Source of the DNA: Clostridia bacterium
GTDB taxonomy: Bacteria; Bacillota; Clostridia; Oscillospirales; CAG-272
Length of the DNA stretch: 22,610 nucleotides
Assembly: GCA_017407375.1 (NCBI GenBank)
Contig: JAFQWT010000107.1
Coordinates: 1 to 22,610 of the forward strand
Direction of reading: 5' to 3'
This document shows, in pieces, positions 20,030 to 22,610 of this stretch (position 1 is the first letter of the stretch; each line of letters starts with the position of its first letter). The translations under genes and the position numbers were made by a program. A model generated the notes under the pieces. It did no database searches and had not been told where the DNA came from. It was given only the letters and a program-made list of their open reading frames with translations.

Positions 20030-22189
20030 ATGGAAAAGAAATACGCCTTCCGCGAGCGAATGTGCCGCGTCCACCGTACGGGCATCACCGATCCCTCGGT
20101 ATACACCCGCCATGAAGGGCTTACCCTTACCGAGGAGTTTTCGATCGTCCTGCCGCTCTCGGCCGGGGCGGTGCTGCGACACGCCGCCCTGGATCTTTCC
20201 GACTATTTCGCCGTCTCCCACGGGCTCTCGATCCCCGTGGTGAGCGAGGGCGAGGCCCACGGCCCCACGATCCGTCTTTGCGTGAAGGAGGACGGGCGGA
20301 AAAACCGCGCCTTTACGCTGGCGGTCGATGAGGACGTGACGGTCGTGGCCAACAGCGAGGCGGCCGTTTTTTCGGCCACGGTCTACCTTGAGGAGCGCAT
20401 GAACGAATGGAAGGGCCCGCGCTTGCCCCGCGGGCGCGTAGAGAGAGAAAGCGTTTTCTCTCCCCGTATGGTCCACTCGGGCTACGGCCTTGACGAGTTC
20501 ACCGAGGACTACCTCAATCGCCTGGCGCACGACGGCTACGACACCATTCTCATCTACGTGCGCTCGGCCGAGGAATCGGCGGCGGGTAAGACCGATTTTA
20601 ATACCCTCATCGATATGGCCGAGCGTTACGGCCTTGCCGTGTACGCGTACAGCTACATCGTGAGCGAGAAGCACCCCGACGACGAGGGGGCGGAGGACTA
20701 CTACCGCTCAACCTACGGACGGCTCTTTTCACGCTGTCCGCGCCTTGCGGGCGTCATCTTTGTGGGGGAATCCTGTGAGTTTCCCTCTCACGATGAACGC
20801 GCTTACCCGTGGCTCTACCGCGACCGCGATAAGCACAAGGACGAGTGGCACCTCGGCAAGTTCTGGGCGCGCAACTTCCCCGTCCGCGACTACCCCGACT
20901 GGCTGCGCCTTGTCAGCCGCGTGATCCGCGAGCATTCCCCGGGGGCCGACATCGTCTTCTGGAGCTACAACTGGGGCGGACGCCCTGCCGAGGAGCGCGT
21001 GGCGCTCATCGACATTCTCCCCGATGACGTCACGCTCGAGGCCACCTTTGAGATGCACGAGTGGCTCCCCGCGCCCGAGGGCGTGCAAGAAAAAACGACC
21101 GACTACACGATCTCGATCCCCGGCCCCGGGCAATACTTCCTTTCGGAAGCCGAGGCCGCGGCGAAGCGAGGCCTTCCCCTCTACACGATCTCCAATACGG
21201 CGGGCGCCACGTGGGACGTGGGCATCGTTCCCTATATTCCCGCGCCCGAGGTCTTTATGGAACGCTACGAGGCACTCCTTGCCTGTCACGAAAAATACGG
21301 CCTCACGGGCCTGATGGAGAGCCACCATTACGGGGCCTACCCCTCCTTTATTGCCGAGCTGTCCAAGGAGATGGGCTGGGTGCCGCGGCGCGATCCGCAC
21401 GAGCATCTTGCCGCCATTGCCGAGCGCGAATTCGGTAAAGAAAACGTTGCAAAAGCATTGAAGGCGTGGCACCACGCCTCCGAGGGGATCCGTCATGACG
21501 TACCGACGATCGAGGATCAATACGGCCCTCTGCGCGTCGGTCCCTCTTACCCTCTCGTAACAAAAACGCGCTGGGTGCATGACTCTCCCGCCGAGGCGAT
21601 CCACGGTGGGGGGCGCATCACCTACACGGGCTACGGCATGTATGAGGGCTTCCCCGGCTCCTATTGTCTCCGAAAGCCGCGCCGCGTCCTTTATGAGATC
21701 GGCGAATTCTCGCGTATGCGCGAGGAGTACGACACCGCCGCCGCCCTCTTCCGTGAGATCGCCGAGTCGCTCACGGGGGAAGCGAGGGCCGAGGCGGGGC
21801 GCATGGCGGCGCTCCTTTTCCTCATCGCGCGAACGGCCGAGACCACGGTCAATACCAAGCGCTGGCACATGCTCCGCCAGATGACCGAGGAGATGACGGG
21901 CGCCTGTGAGCCGATCCTTACAGCCGACGGGGAATGGCTGACCAAGGCACGAGAGCTTTACGGCGTCCGTGCCTTCACGCCGCGGACGATCCTCTCTCTT
22001 TGCGAGACGATCGCCGAGGAGGAATGCGAGAATGCCCGCCGCGCGATCCCCGCTGTGGAGTACGATTCACGCCTCGGGTACGAGCCAAGCATGGACTATA
22101 TGACCGACAAGGAGCACATTCTCTGGAAATGCGAATGCACCGAGGCGGCGCTCCTTGAGATGCGTGAGCGCCTGACGAAGCTGATGTAA
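20030..22189 (+). CDS. Large glycoside hydrolase-like protein (GH20/GH67-like architecture)
   Basis: A 719-residue protein. Residues 1-135 resemble the alpha/beta 'zincin-like' N-terminal domain found before catalytic barrels in GH20, GH67 and related families (ALDLSDYFAV, then DEDVTVVANSEAAVFSATVY). Residues about 150-450 look like a TIM barrel: HSGYGLDEFTEDYLNRLAHD and GYDTILIYVR, then GVIFVGESCEFPS with E247 and E250 as candidate acids, FWSYNWGG, and GLMESHHYGAYPSF. Residues about 460-719 are mainly helical. No signal peptide, so cytoplasmic. AGGAGG eight bases upstream fixes the start. It follows the isomerase paralogue and probably releases a sugar from an imported glycoside for that pathway. 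Family and catalytic residues are uncertain, as no classical GH20 D-E pair is evident. Confidence 0.7.
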   Translation: MEKKYAFRERMCRVHRTGITDPSVYTRHEGLTLTEEFSIVLPLSAGAVLRHAALDLSDYFAVSHGLSIPVVSEGEAHGPTIRLCVKEDGRKNRAFTLAVDEDVTVVANSEAAVFSATVYLEERMNEWKGPRLPRGRVERESVFSPRMVHSGYGLDEFTEDYLNRLAHDGYDTILIYVRSAEESAAGKTDFNTLIDMAERYGLAVYAYSYIVSEKHPDDEGAEDYYRSTYGRLFSRCPRLAGVIFVGESCEFPSHDERAYPWLYRDRDKHKDEWHLGKFWARNFPVRDYPDWLRLVSRVIREHSPGADIVFWSYNWGGRPAEERVALIDILPDDVTLEATFEMHEWLPAPEGVQEKTTDYTISIPGPGQYFLSEAEAAAKRGLPLYTISNTAGATWDVGIVPYIPAPEVFMERYEALLACHEKYGLTGLMESHHYGAYPSFIAELSKEMGWVPRRDPHEHLAAIAEREFGKENVAKALKAWHHASEGIRHDVPTIEDQYGPLRVGPSYPLVTKTRWVHDSPAEAIHGGGRITYTGYGMYEGFPGSYCLRKPRRVLYEIGEFSRMREEYDTAAALFREIAESLTGEARAEAGRMAALLFLIARTAETTVNTKRWHMLRQMTEEMTGACEPILTADGEWLTKARELYGVRAFTPRTILSLCETIAEEECENARRAIPAVEYDSRLGYEPSMDYMTDKEHILWKCECTEAALLEMRERLTKLM

Positions 22190-22190
22190 A

Positions 22191-22216
22191 AAAGAGAGCA
22201 AAAGCTCTCCTTTTTC
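22191..22216 (+). terminator. Terminator of the glycosidase-like gene
   Basis: GAGAGC-AAAA-GCTCTC followed by CTTTTTC, starting just after the stop codon. Confidence 0.75.
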
Positions 22217-22318
22217 TTATAGCGAGTGCGTGTGAAGATTGGAGAGCATCGTCTCACCTCCCGCGTGGTATTGGGCGATCGCGCCGCCGTTTTGTGCAGC
22301 TTCTACCCCGAACGACAT
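22217..22318 (-). CDS. Possible 33-residue ORF
   Basis: The minus strand can encode MSFGVEAAQNGGAIAQYHAG followed by GETMLSNLHTHSL, with codons like those of neighbouring genes. TATAAT lies just before the ATG but neither a -35 nor a ribosome-binding site suits that start. A perfect GGGAGGTGA does precede an internal ATG (residue 24), which would give only a 10-residue peptide. It may be a small gene, a leader peptide, or the tail of a gene lost by rearrangement next to the tandem repeat. Confidence 0.25.
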   Translation of the reverse strand: MSFGVEAAQNGGAIAQYHAGGETMLSNLHTHSL

Positions 22319-22359
22319 TATTATATTTTTCGGAAAAGTAAAGAGGGGGCGCGCCAGGA

Positions 22360-22429
22360 TCGTTCGCGCGGCTAGGTGGCGAGCGGCCTAGTGCCGCAGC
22401 CAAGGACAAGAAAAAGCACCCCCTGTTGG
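22360..22429 (+). repeat. 181-bp-period tandem repeat, unit 1 (matched part)
   Basis: Seventy bases are identical to 22541-22610, where the window ends, so the true match may be longer. The unit holds an imperfect hairpin GCGGC-TAGG / CCTA-GT-GCCGC and a terminator-like stem GCACCCCC/GGGGGTGC (second arm at 22430-22437). The intervening 22430-22540 has CCTAGCCGCGC, an inverted partner of the repeat start. I see no gene. Confidence 0.85.
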
Positions 22430-22540
22430 GGGTGCCTTGTCTTAAGGATTGCTCGCTGGCGCGAGCTTTCTTCGCCGCGCCGCTGGTGAGCCAGCTCCCC
22501 GACGGCTTTGGCTCGAAATCGAACCTAGCCGCGCTTCTCT

Positions 22541-22610
22541 TCGTTCGCGCGGCTAGGTGGCGAGCGGCCTAGTGCCGCAGCCAAGGACAAGAAAAAGCAC
22601 CCCCTGTTGG
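22541..22610 (+). repeat. 181-bp-period tandem repeat, unit 2 (cut by the window end)
   Basis: Second copy of 22360-22429, in the same orientation, running off the window. Confidence 0.85.

Noticed and set aside
20729..21868. 379-residue minus-strand frame
   Set aside because: Antisense to the glycosidase-like gene and without a ribosome-binding site or recognisable domain.

Overview
The window looks like a moderately high-GC member of the Clostridia (Oscillospirales-like Firmicutes, probably a gut or rumen organism). The reasons are: near-consensus sigma-A promoters, nearly all with 17-bp spacers; strong AGGAGG ribosome-binding sites; a tandem glycine riboswitch; compact intrinsic terminators, often shared by convergent genes; and a gene set (Xpt, AGCS symporter, COG2509 flavoprotein, TAXI-type TRAP permease, Gfo/Idh/MocA enzymes) typical of that group. 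No marker gene fixes the species. The core genes right of about 6 kb are GC-rich, while 0.9-4 kb is clearly AT-rich, so the left part is probably a foreign island.

Layout. (1) 1-370: a leftward promoter leaving the window, then a strong promoter driving tRNA-Leu(UAA) and initiator tRNA-fMet with a terminator. (2) 336-5812: a tRNA-associated accessory region. The 3' end of tRNA-fMet recurs at 853-870 and, slightly decayed, at 5797-5812, and each copy is followed at once by a terminator. This suggests two tandem insertions at the tRNA. The first (about 0.5 kb) holds no gene but three structurally matching hairpins. The second (about 4.9 kb) carries a small membrane protein, a PIN-nuclease/zinc-ribbon protein, an 18-residue hydrophobic peptide on a structured RNA, remains of a serine recombinase and of another broken gene, and a cytoplasmic GH3 enzyme. 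(3) 5986-6747: a 5'-truncated TRAP permease at the island border.

(4) 6.8-14.0 kb: ordinary housekeeping and metabolic genes. They are a creatininase-family amidohydrolase; an alanine/glycine:cation symporter behind a tandem glycine riboswitch with a visible terminator/antiterminator pair; a COG2509 flavoprotein; and, divergently, xanthine phosphoribosyltransferase, an alpha/beta hydrolase and a metallophosphoesterase. (5) 14.0-22.2 kb: a sugar or glycoside catabolic region. An AraC regulator is divergent from an operon of oxidoreductase, TIM-barrel isomerase and second oxidoreductase. A second unit has a close paralogue of the isomerase plus a large glycosidase-like protein. Together they fit oxidation of a sugar or glycoside, isomerase/lyase-type chemistry and release of sugar from a glycan; the substrate cannot be read from sequence.

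(6) 17.95-18.98 kb, wedged between the two sugar units: a SLOG-family gene divergent from a tiny XRE-type regulator with three copies of a 16-bp palindrome in the intergenic region, followed by a convergent, promoter-to-terminator candidate small RNA (about 144 nt) that folds into one long hairpin. (7) 22.2-22.6 kb: a terminator, a possible 33-codon reverse ORF, and the start of a 181-bp-period tandem repeat that runs off the window. The best candidates for something undescribed are the SLOG/XRE palindrome module, the small RNA beside it, the tRNA-fMet tandem island with its hairpins and peptide RNA, and the terminal tandem repeat.
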